64,000 bases of DNA from a bacterium (GTDB taxonomy: Bacteria; UBP6; UBA1177). The position numbers were made by a program, and so were the translations under genes. How positions within the stretch are numbered: position 1 is the stretch's first letter; every line of letters begins with the position of its first letter. Positions 41,028 to 48,422 of this stretch are shown piece by piece. A model generated the notes under the pieces. That model ran no database searches, was not told where the DNA came from, and saw nothing but the letters and a program-made list of their open reading frames with translations. The DNA lies in contig JAFQZM010000017.1 of the NCBI GenBank assembly GCA_017405875.1, positions 1-64,000 of the forward strand, given 5' to 3'.

Positions 41028-42605
41028 ATGAAGAAAATCGCTCTTGTTGCCATTATGTTTTTGTCGCTTGTTTTCATGATTTCATGCGGCGGCGACGATG
41101 ATGATTACTGCGAGCAGAATGAAGACTGCGCAACAGGCTTTATCTGCGATCAGGGACTTGGCAGGTGTATCCCGGAAAACGGAACGGGAGACGAGGGAAA
41201 AACTGACGACAACGGCGGCACTCATGACGGGGAAAACCCTGACGGAGGTGCCGCTGACGGCACTCAGAATCCTGACGAAGATAATCAAAGTTCCGGCGGA
41301 ATATACGTCACATGCACTCCCGGAGAACGTACTGAATGTTATGAAGGTCCGAGCGGCACAGTCGGTGTCGGAATATGCAAAAAAGGTTATAAAGAGTGTG
41401 TCGAAGACGGAACAGACTGGAGCGAATGCAGAGAACAGGTGATTCCGCAGACCGAAATATGCAATGACGGTATTGATCAGGACTGTGACGGTCAGGATAC
41501 GACTCCTGAAAACGCAATCGATATTGACGGTGACGGCTATACCTACTGCAGCGGCGACTGCTGCGAAACAGGCTGGGACTGCACCGGTGACCCTGAAAAA
41601 GTCAATCCCTCTTCATTTGAAGTGCCGGAAAACGGTGTCGATGACAACTGTAACGGTCAGGTTGACGAAGTGGTTTCCGCATGCGACACCGGTATCGCTG
41701 CTGATACGACAAATCCTGTGGATATGGCTCAGTCAATCGACCTCTGCCCTGTAACTGAGAGCCAGACGTTCGGTGTATTAAGCGCAAAACTCCTTTTCCC
41801 CGACGGAACAGGCTCTTTGGAAGAGATTCAGAAAGCTCAGTACGGTGTTCTGTCGACTTTCGGCAACAATCTGCTCCCGAAAGCGGGAAATTCGTTCCTC
41901 GCTTTTTCGACGGGTGAGCTCGGCAGTTCGTCGATATCCACAATGTACGAGACTTCAAGCCAGCCGCCTGCAGATTGGTTTCAGGCGAACGGCGGTCAGA
42001 CTTTCCCCGATTCTCCGGGATGCAGCGGCGGAGGAATCATAGGTGGTCAGACGAGCGATCCCGGAAAGCCGCCTGTAAACGATCCGATCATGCTCGAGCT
42101 TGAAATCCGTGCTCCGAAAAACGCAGAAGCTTTCGGTGTCGACGTTTACTACATTTCAGCCGAATTCCCGCAGTATGTATGCAAGTTCAACGACTTTTTC
42201 GTAATGCTTCTTGATACCGCTTTCAAATCGACTGATCCGAATCTTCAGAATCCGGCTGACAAAAATATCGCGATGGACAGCTTCGGCAATCCGCTAGGCA
42301 TAAACCTTGCAAAATCGGGTCTTTTCAATGTCTGCTGTCCAAGAGCCGCTTATCCGAGCTGTCAGGGCGATCAGGACCTTAAAGGAACTCCTTTCACCAC
42401 GGCAGGATGCAGTACTCTTACTATAACGGATGCCCACGGCGCTACCGGCTGGCTTAATGTTCGCGGAAACATCGTTCCCGGAGAAGATTTCAAACTGAGA
42501 ATGGCTCTTTGGGATACGAACGACCATCGGCTTGACAGCATGGTTCTGCTTGACAATTTCCAGTGGTATGAAGCGGCAGGCAAACCCGGTATCGCTCCGA
42601 AATAA
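41028..42605 (+). CDS. Lipoprotein with MopE-type Cys/Asp metal-binding motif
   Basis: A 525-residue lipoprotein (lipobox FMISC, Cys about 20) with an Asp/Gly/Asn stalk (about 57-90). Cys-rich DDYCEQNEDCATGFICDQG is at the start. The central region carries the myxobacterial/MopE style repeat: CNDGIDQDCDGQD, DIDGDGYTYC, ENGVDDNCNGQVDE, with Asp-rich calcium-binding-like loops. The C-terminal ~300 residues form an unrecognised domain (GSSSISTMYETSSQPP, FGVDVYYISAEFPQYVC, ATGWLNVRGNIVPG). Strong GGGAGG before ATG. Likely surface exposed; possible metal binding follows from the motif only. Confidence 0.85.
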   Translation: MKKIALVAIMFLSLVFMISCGGDDDDYCEQNEDCATGFICDQGLGRCIPENGTGDEGKTDDNGGTHDGENPDGGAADGTQNPDEDNQSSGGIYVTCTPGERTECYEGPSGTVGVGICKKGYKECVEDGTDWSECREQVIPQTEICNDGIDQDCDGQDTTPENAIDIDGDGYTYCSGDCCETGWDCTGDPEKVNPSSFEVPENGVDDNCNGQVDEVVSACDTGIAADTTNPVDMAQSIDLCPVTESQTFGVLSAKLLFPDGTGSLEEIQKAQYGVLSTFGNNLLPKAGNSFLAFSTGELGSSSISTMYETSSQPPADWFQANGGQTFPDSPGCSGGGIIGGQTSDPGKPPVNDPIMLELEIRAPKNAEAFGVDVYYISAEFPQYVCKFNDFFVMLLDTAFKSTDPNLQNPADKNIAMDSFGNPLGINLAKSGLFNVCCPRAAYPSCQGDQDLKGTPFTTAGCSTLTITDAHGATGWLNVRGNIVPGEDFKLRMALWDTNDHRLDSMVLLDNFQWYEAAGKPGIAPK

Positions 42606-42631
42606 ATTTTCGGTTGTTTTTTGAGGCTCAA

Positions 42632-43825
42632 ATGCGGATTTTTCCTTTTGAAGTGCGCGATGGAGAATACGGACTTTTGATGAAAAAGCTCGGCGTCTCC
42701 GAAGTCGGAACTTCGATCATGCGCGGACGTTTTTCGGTAAAAACTTTCATGGTGTCGGATATTTCGACTCCCGCTGCGAATGTCGTAAAGCAGGAAGTTC
42801 TTTCTCTCGGCGGCGAGGCTGCCGTTCCGTCTCATGCGGTAAACTGTTCCGAGCCGAAAAGCGACTTCGTTTTCACGCTCAGAAGCGACAGAATTCCAGA
42901 TTTTGTTGCGCGGATGAAGGCTCAGTGCTGGAAGCTGCCGCAGGTTGCAGATTTTGTCGAAAAATTCTGCAAATCAAGCGCGCCGTGGTTTTCTTTTTCT
43001 TATCCCGGAATCGATACGGCGCGGCCGAACATCATGGGGATACTCAACGTGACTCCAGATTCTTTTTCGGACGGCGGAAGCTGGAATACTCTCGAAGCCG
43101 CTTTAAAACACGCCGAAACTATGCTTGAAGAAGGTGCCGATATCATCGATGTCGGCGGCGAATCGACCCGTCCCGGTTCCGAGGCAGTTGATGCCGAAAC
43201 CGAGAAAAACCGCGTTGTTCCCGTGATAAAAGAGATAAAAAAGTGCTTTCCGAAAGCTCTGATTTCAGTCGATACGGTAAAAAGTTCTGTCGCCGATGCA
43301 GCGGTAAATGCTGGAGCAGAGATAATAAACGACGTGAGCGGGCTTACTTTTGATCCCGAAATGGCCTGTGCTTGCGCCGCACTTCAAAAACCTGTTGTCA
43401 TCGGTCACATCAAAGGTCTTCCCAAAGATATGCAGCTTTCTCCTCATTATGATGATCTCTTTCCCGAAATGCTCGATTTTTTCGATAAGTCGCGCGAAAT
43501 GCTGCTTGCAAAAGGGTTTGACGAAAAGCTCATCATGCTTGATCCCGGAATCGGTTTCGGCAAAACGCTTGAGCACAATCTGGCGATAATCAGACATCTT
43601 GAAGTTTTTCACGCATTCCTTGAGCCTGTTATGGTGGGGTTGAGCCGCAAAAGCATGATCGGAGCAGTCACAGGCAGAATTGATCCGCTTGAAAGGCTTG
43701 CGGGAACGGTCGCACTCGACACGATTGCTTTGGAAAAAGGTGCAGCTGTAATCAGAGTCCACGATGTCAGAGAGGCAAAAGATACTTTAGAAATATTCAA
43801 CGCTTTAAAGGAGCCGTCATGTTAA
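42632..43825 (+). CDS. folP: Dihydropteroate synthase with N-terminal extension
   Basis: A 397-residue enzyme of folate synthesis joining p-aminobenzoate to hydroxymethyldihydropterin diphosphate. The catalytic TIM barrel starts at about 130: PNIMGILNVTPDSFSDGG, GADIIDVGGESTRPGSE, ISVDTVKSSVADAA, IINDVSGLTFD, LDPGIGFGKTLEHN and GLSRKSMIGAVTG. The first ~125 residues are an extension absent from E. coli FolP; similar extensions exist in some other lineages, and its role is unclear. ATG at 42632 is preferred over a start six codons upstream. It overlaps cdaA by seven bases. folE2 for an earlier step is at 50534. Confidence 0.95.
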   Translation: MRIFPFEVRDGEYGLLMKKLGVSEVGTSIMRGRFSVKTFMVSDISTPAANVVKQEVLSLGGEAAVPSHAVNCSEPKSDFVFTLRSDRIPDFVARMKAQCWKLPQVADFVEKFCKSSAPWFSFSYPGIDTARPNIMGILNVTPDSFSDGGSWNTLEAALKHAETMLEEGADIIDVGGESTRPGSEAVDAETEKNRVVPVIKEIKKCFPKALISVDTVKSSVADAAVNAGAEIINDVSGLTFDPEMACACAALQKPVVIGHIKGLPKDMQLSPHYDDLFPEMLDFFDKSREMLLAKGFDEKLIMLDPGIGFGKTLEHNLAIIRHLEVFHAFLEPVMVGLSRKSMIGAVTGRIDPLERLAGTVALDTIALEKGAAVIRVHDVREAKDTLEIFNALKEPSC

Positions 43826-44610
43826 CTTTTTCGGAATTTTTGGGCGATATTGCGGGAAGCGCGTCTGTGCCGCTTTTCATTTTCAAAGCTGCAGTTGATT
43901 TCTGCTGCATCTACTTCATTTTTTATCTCTTTTTTGTCGAGATAAAGGACAGCAAATCGGTTAGAGTTACTATCGGATTCGCGCTTCTGGCTTTGTTTTA
44001 TCTCTTTGCCAGGATTTTCGATCTCACCGGTATTGAGTGGCTTTTAGGAAATTTCTTTTCCTATGCGGCAGTACTGATAATCGTAGTTTTCCGCAATGAA
44101 ATCAAGAATATGCTTGCTTCGATGAGCATTCTGAGCCTCAACATGAAGCAGGAGGAATATTCGGGTGAAGAAGACATTATAAGCCACATTGCAAACGCGA
44201 TGGACTATCTCGCTTCGGTCCGTGAGGGCGCGCTTGTCGTCATCATGCCTTCGACTGATGCGAAACTCGGTGCGATCGCAGAGGGAACCGAGATAGATTC
44301 GCTCATCACGAGAGAGCTTCTTCTCACGATTTTCAAGAAAAATTCTCCGCTTCACGACGGCGCCGTCATCATCAAAAACAGAAGGATCGCAAGGGCTTCG
44401 GTATTTTTCTCGCTCAGCACGAACCCCGACATCGACCCGAACTTCGGAACGAGACACCGCGCCGCTTACGGTATCAGTGAAAAGGTTCCTGAAGCGCTTG
44501 TCATCGTTGTCAGCGAGGAGAGAGGCGAAATTTCTCTTCTTCACGGCGGCAGAATAACGCGCGACCTCAGCAAAGACGCGCTCAAACAGCAGCTTGCAAA
44601 CAGACTTTAG
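43819..44610 (+). CDS. cdaA: Diadenylate cyclase (CdaA type)
   Basis: A 263-residue membrane enzyme making c-di-AMP from ATP. Three N-terminal membrane helices (about 15-105) precede the DAC domain with the catalytic DGA in SPLHDGAVIIKNRRIARA and the ATP-binding RHRAA in FGTRHRAAYGISE, then VIVVSEERGEISLLHGG. Both motifs are intact. It overlaps folP and is followed nine bases later by a YbbR/CdaR-type gene, the standard cdaA-cdaR pair; the glmM gene that often completes it is not present, cysC being next. Confidence 0.97.
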   Translation: MLTFSEFLGDIAGSASVPLFIFKAAVDFCCIYFIFYLFFVEIKDSKSVRVTIGFALLALFYLFARIFDLTGIEWLLGNFFSYAAVLIIVVFRNEIKNMLASMSILSLNMKQEEYSGEEDIISHIANAMDYLASVREGALVVIMPSTDAKLGAIAEGTEIDSLITRELLLTIFKKNSPLHDGAVIIKNRRIARASVFFSLSTNPDIDPNFGTRHRAAYGISEKVPEALVIVVSEERGEISLLHGGRITRDLSKDALKQQLANRL

Positions 44611-44619
44611 GAGAAAGAG

Positions 44620-45162
44620 ATGAAGATAATGACGCAAAAACAAGGCTTTATCAAAAGAGCTTTCACCCACAATCTCCGCGAAAAAATACTTTCGGCACTC
44701 TGCGCCGTTGTTGTTATGCTCGTCGCAATCTGCCTGAAGCCCGTAAACAAAGTCTATTCCGTAAAAGTCAACACGAAAATTTCTCCCGATCAGGAGCTTG
44801 TTTCGGGCGCTGTCGACATGATCGAAGTTAAGGTGAGCGGCAATTTTTTTGAGCTTAGAAAAATAAAAAGCGAAGATTTGGTGATAAATTTCGATTTTTC
44901 ATCCGAAAAGGCGGGGGAAATCAGCCGCAACATAGGCGACAACGAACTTCCGGCATCGTTTCTCCCTCTTGATGTTGAAAGTGTTTCGCCGCAGATTCTG
45001 GTTTTCATAACGGAAGAGAAAAAGGCGGAACCTGCAGAGACGTTGCCTGAAGCGTCTCCTGAACAAAAACCTGCCGAATCTGAATCTGAACCGGCAGAAA
45101 CTGTCGTGCCGAAAACCGATGAAAACGCCGTAAAAACCGAAAACGGGGAGAAAAATGACTGA
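44620..45162 (+). CDS. YbbR-domain protein (CdaR-like regulator)
   Basis: A 180-residue protein with one N-terminal membrane anchor (KILSALCAVVVMLVAICL) and a single YbbR domain (about 45-125: VKVNTKISPDQELVSGAVD, VKVSGNFFELRKIKSEDLV). Bacillus CdaR has four such domains; this single-domain form with a Glu/Pro/Ala-rich tail (AEPAETLPEASPEQKPAES) is short. In Firmicutes CdaR modulates CdaA activity; the adjacent cdaA here supports the same link. The last eight bases overlap cysC, so translation is coupled. Confidence 0.85.
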   Translation: MKIMTQKQGFIKRAFTHNLREKILSALCAVVVMLVAICLKPVNKVYSVKVNTKISPDQELVSGAVDMIEVKVSGNFFELRKIKSEDLVINFDFSSEKAGEISRNIGDNELPASFLPLDVESVSPQILVFITEEKKAEPAETLPEASPEQKPAESESEPAETVVPKTDENAVKTENGEKND

Positions 45163-45679
45163 AAAACCGCGTGTCATCTGGTTTACAGGTCTTTCCGGCG
45201 CAGGAAAAACGACTCTTGCCGAAAAACTGGCGGTTTATCTCAAAAATTCAGGCGTGAAATGTGAACTTCTTGACGGTGACACCGTGAGAAACATCTTTCC
45301 GCAGACGGGATTTACCAAAAAAGACCGTGACGAGCACGTGAAACGGATGGGTTTCCTTGCTTCTATGCTTGAGCGCAACGGTGTTACGGTCGTCGCTTCT
45401 TTTATTTCGCCTTACCGCGAATCACGCGACTTCGTCAGAAAAATGTGCAGAAATTTTGTCGAAGTTTACGTTTCGACCTCGCTTGAAGTTTGCGAAAAAC
45501 GCGATGTTAAAGGGCTCTATAAAAAGGCGAGAAAAGGGGAAATCACCTCTTTCACCGGAATCGACGATCCTTACGAACCGCCGGTTCAACCTGAAATCAC
45601 GATAAAAACCGACAACGAAACGGTTGAGGAATCGTTTGAAAAACTGGTCGGGTATCTTGACAAAACCCCGTCTCAATAA
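45155..45679 (+). CDS. cysC: Adenylylsulfate (APS) kinase
   Basis: A 174-residue cytosolic kinase phosphorylating APS to PAPS. P-loop FTGLSGAGKTTLAEKL, then LLDGDTVRNIF, GFTKKDRDEHVKRMGFLA, SFISPYRESRDFVR, FVEVYVSTSLEVCEKRDVKGLYKKARKGE and the FTGIDDPYEPP substrate lid, all conserved. It is joined to ybbR by an eight-base overlap and thus to the folP-cdaA run, which is an unusual neighbour. PAPS could serve sulfate assimilation or sulfotransferases. Together with cysD it indicates a sulfate activation route. Confidence 0.96.
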   Translation: MTEKPRVIWFTGLSGAGKTTLAEKLAVYLKNSGVKCELLDGDTVRNIFPQTGFTKKDRDEHVKRMGFLASMLERNGVTVVASFISPYRESRDFVRKMCRNFVEVYVSTSLEVCEKRDVKGLYKKARKGEITSFTGIDDPYEPPVQPEITIKTDNETVEESFEKLVGYLDKTPSQ

Positions 45680-45728
45680 TAAGAAGTGCCGTTTTCTGTT
45701 TTATTAACTTTCAAATCAGGAGGAATCC

Positions 45729-46970
45729 ATGGTAACAGTAAGACCTTTCAGAGCGATCAGACCGCGTGACGAGATCGCTTCCAAAGTTGCGGCTTATCCT
45801 TATGACGTTCTCAACTCGGAAGAGGCAAGAGAGCTTGCAAAAGACAACCCTATCTCTTTCCTTCACATCAACAAACCCGAAATCGACCTTCCGAAAGGAA
45901 CCGATCTGTATGACGACAGCGTTTACGCAAAAGGAAAAGAGAATTTCCAGAAAATGATGAAGGAAGGAGTGCTTGTTCAGGACAAGGAACCGCACCTTTA
46001 CATTTACCGTCAGGTCATGAACGGCCACGAGCAGTACGGCATCGTAGGATGTGCAAGTGCTGATGACTATAACAACGACCTCATCAAAAAGCACGAGCTT
46101 ACGAGAAAGAAAAAAGAAGACGACAGAACCCGCCACGTTATCGAACTCAACATCAACGCAGGTCCCGTTTTCCTTACCTACAGAGACAACAAACGCATTG
46201 ACGAACTCGTAGCAGAAGTCGTAAAAAATACTCCGGAAGTTGATTTCACCGCTGATGACGGCATCCGCCACACCGTATGGGTAATCAAAGACAACAAGAT
46301 AAACAACGAGCTTACCGGCACTTTCTACAACGAAGTTCCGCTTCTTTACGTCGCTGACGGTCACCACAGAAGCGCAAGTGCTGCAAGGGCGAAGGCTGAA
46401 AGAATGAAAAACGATCCGCACTGGAATCCGGAAAAGGAATACAACTTCTTCCTTGCTGTTTTCTTCCCGGCAACCCAGCTCAAGATCCTCGACTACAACA
46501 GAGTCCTTCTCACGATGAACGGCCTTACCAAGGAAGAGTTCATGAAAAAAGTCCTCGAAAAGTTCGAAATCGTGCGCGAAGGCGAAGCAAGACCGAGATG
46601 CGCAAAAGAATTCGGCCTTTACATGGATAAAAAATGGATCACGATCAAAGCGAAAGACGGCACTTTCCCGGCTGACGACCCGATCGAAAGCCTTGACGTC
46701 GCAATCCTTCAGAACAACCTTCTTGCTCCGATCCTCGGCATCGGTGACCCGAGAAGCGATGAAAAAATCGACTTCGTCGGCGGAATCAGAGGAACTGAAG
46801 AACTCGAAAAGAGAGTCGACAGCGGCGAATGTACGATGGCTTTCAGCATGTTCCCGACCTCGATCGAACAGCTTATGAGCGTTGCAGACGCAGGCAGAAT
46901 CATGCCGCCGAAATCTACATGGTTCGAACCGAAACTCAGAAGCGGTCTTCTCGTTCACATTCTCGACTAA
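45729..46970 (+). CDS. DUF1015 family protein
   Basis: A 413-residue cytosolic protein starting MVTVRPFRAIRPRDEIA with AGGAGG upstream. Family markers are AYPYDVLNSEEARELA, PISFLHINKPEI, LYIYRQVMNG, GIVGCASADDY, HELTRKKKEDDR and VADGHHRSASAARAKAE. The function of the family is not settled; it often lies near serine or phosphoglycerate dehydrogenase genes elsewhere, which is not the case here. A strong terminator follows, so it ends a transcript. Confidence 0.9.
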   Translation: MVTVRPFRAIRPRDEIASKVAAYPYDVLNSEEARELAKDNPISFLHINKPEIDLPKGTDLYDDSVYAKGKENFQKMMKEGVLVQDKEPHLYIYRQVMNGHEQYGIVGCASADDYNNDLIKKHELTRKKKEDDRTRHVIELNINAGPVFLTYRDNKRIDELVAEVVKNTPEVDFTADDGIRHTVWVIKDNKINNELTGTFYNEVPLLYVADGHHRSASAARAKAERMKNDPHWNPEKEYNFFLAVFFPATQLKILDYNRVLLTMNGLTKEEFMKKVLEKFEIVREGEARPRCAKEFGLYMDKKWITIKAKDGTFPADDPIESLDVAILQNNLLAPILGIGDPRSDEKIDFVGGIRGTEELEKRVDSGECTMAFSMFPTSIEQLMSVADAGRIMPPKSTWFEPKLRSGLLVHILD

Positions 46971-46994
46971 TTATAGCGATAGCGGTTATTTTCC

Positions 46995-47025
46995 GGCGGT
47001 GGGGAAACTCACCGCCTTTTTTTTG
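46995..47025 (+). terminator. Rho-independent terminator after the DUF1015 gene
   Basis: Stem GGCGGTG (46995-47001) and CACCGCC (47010-47016) with an eight-base loop, followed by a run of nine T. Confidence 0.95.
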
Positions 47026-47081
47026 CCTTTTTGAGCCTCTGAAACGGCGCGCAATTTTTACTAACCAGATTGGTAAGGCGC

Positions 47082-47109
47082 TTGACTTAAAAAGTTTTGC
47101 GTGTACACT
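47082..47109 (+). promoter_or_regulatory. Predicted sigma-70 promoter for the TEPT lipoprotein at 47164
   Basis: TTGACT (47082-47087) and TACACT (47104-47109) lie 16 bases apart; the start codon is about 45 bases past the predicted start, after TGGAGG. Confidence 0.7.
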
Positions 47110-47163
47110 CTCTCCGTTTATTGGCTTTCGGCTTTTTAGTTTTTTTATTTTTGGAGGTTTTTT

Positions 47164-48339
47164 ATGAAAAAGTTTTGGATGATTTCAATGCTTCTTATCG
47201 CAGCTCTTTTCGTAATCAGCTGCGGCGAAGCGGAAGAAGAAGGCGGCGAAGGCGCTGCCTGCACAACACCTGGTGCTTTCAGATGCAGTGGTGATTATTC
47301 TCAGACCTGTGATCAGGAAGCATGGAAAAATTTCGAGCAGTGCACGGCTGACAAACCCTGCAATGCAACAACCGGAAAATGTGAAGCAAAATCGAGCGAC
47401 AACACAGATCCGACGACCGAACCCACGACTGAACCCACGACTGAACCGACGACCGAACCGACGACCGAACCGACGACCGAACCGACAAATTCCGGCGACA
47501 GTGCTTGCAGAGATATGTTGGTATGCTTCCAGGGTTGCAATCAGGATCAATCATGTATGCAGAATTGTTACACAAACAGCACAGACAAAGGAAGAGCTGA
47601 CTATGATGCTCTTTACAATTGCTTGAACAACAACGGTTGCCTTGACAGCTCACTTTCAGATGAAGAATATGCAAATTGCATTATCGGTAACTGCAATAGT
47701 GAAGCTGATGCTTGCGGTATGTTGAGCGGCGGCGGCGGCGAAGCAGCTGACAACAGCTACAAAGCTCCTTACGGCTCGCTTAAACTCAACTTCTCAGTTC
47801 AGGCAATAGCAAACGACACTGATGACCAGAATAGCACGAACGGTCTTACTCAGGCTGCATTCGCAACCGGAACTTACGGCAACGGCTCGACTTCCGTTAC
47901 CCCGGCTGATGCTTACATGATTCAGTCTTCGGCTGGATACTATAACCAGACCCAGAATGGAAAAACCTACACAGGTGTTCAGGTTATGCAGGTTCCTGTT
48001 TACAACAACAATGGTCAGGGTGCAGGCGGCAACCCGGTCGTAATCCTTGACATTCCTGAAGAAAGTGCTGCTGTCGGCTCTCTTAACACCTCTCTCTTCC
48101 AGGGCGGAGAAGCTCAGCTTTACGTCGTTGATATTAACTGGAATGCTGCACAACCCAGCATCTCCTGCTTCCACGCTTTCGGCGAAGGTACGACAAACAT
48201 CACGAGTATCGGTGACATTGCAAACCACGGCGATATCACTCTTAGCGGAAACATCACGCTTTACAGCACGAAGAACTACAACGGTGCTGGTGACATTACC
48301 AGTCAGCTTGGTGTAACAGCTTGCAGCCCGGTTCAATAA
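47164..48339 (+). CDS. Lipoprotein with TEPT stalk and Cys-rich domain
   Basis: A 391-residue lipoprotein (lipobox FVISC, Cys20). A Cys motif (ACTTPGAFRCSGDYSQTC, QCTADKPCNATTGKC) precedes six TTEP repeats (about 82-107). A second Cys-rich region (CRDMLVCFQGCNQDQSC, NCLNNNGC, CIIGNCNSEADAC) resembles the eight-cysteine folds of secreted myxobacterial proteins. The C-terminal ~180 residues form a Gly/Asn/Thr beta-rich domain (YGSLKLNFSVQAI, YTGVQVMQVPVYN). It is a monocistron with its own promoter and terminator; nothing indicates its ligand. The stalk type matches the B12-riboswitch lipoproteins but the head domains differ. Confidence 0.8.
   Translation: MKKFWMISMLLIAALFVISCGEAEEEGGEGAACTTPGAFRCSGDYSQTCDQEAWKNFEQCTADKPCNATTGKCEAKSSDNTDPTTEPTTEPTTEPTTEPTTEPTTEPTNSGDSACRDMLVCFQGCNQDQSCMQNCYTNSTDKGRADYDALYNCLNNNGCLDSSLSDEEYANCIIGNCNSEADACGMLSGGGGEAADNSYKAPYGSLKLNFSVQAIANDTDDQNSTNGLTQAAFATGTYGNGSTSVTPADAYMIQSSAGYYNQTQNGKTYTGVQVMQVPVYNNNGQGAGGNPVVILDIPEESAAVGSLNTSLFQGGEAQLYVVDINWNAAQPSISCFHAFGEGTTNITSIGDIANHGDITLSGNITLYSTKNYNGAGDITSQLGVTACSPVQ
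47405..47487 (+). repeat. TEPT-coding 12-bp tandem repeat, array 3
   Basis: Six in-frame 12-bp units (accgaaccgacg, actgaacccacg variants) encode TTEP. Confidence 0.9.
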
Positions 48340-48363
48340 GTTTTGAACCTGATTCACTTTACA

Positions 48364-48389
48364 GCCCCTCTCCGGAGGGGCTTTTTTTT
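48364..48389 (+). terminator. Rho-independent terminator after the TEPT lipoprotein
   Basis: Stem GCCCCTC (48364-48370), loop TCCG and GAGGGGC (48375-48381), then a run of eight T. Transcription from the minus side approaches from about 50 bases away. Confidence 0.95.
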
Positions 48390-48422
48390 GCCTTTGAATT
48401 TTCAGGAATTTTTTTCAGAAAT

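Noticed and set aside
45711-46958. Minus-strand frame of 415 codons opposite the DUF1015 gene
   Set aside because: The plus-strand frame has clear DUF1015 motifs, RBS and terminator; the antisense frame has none.
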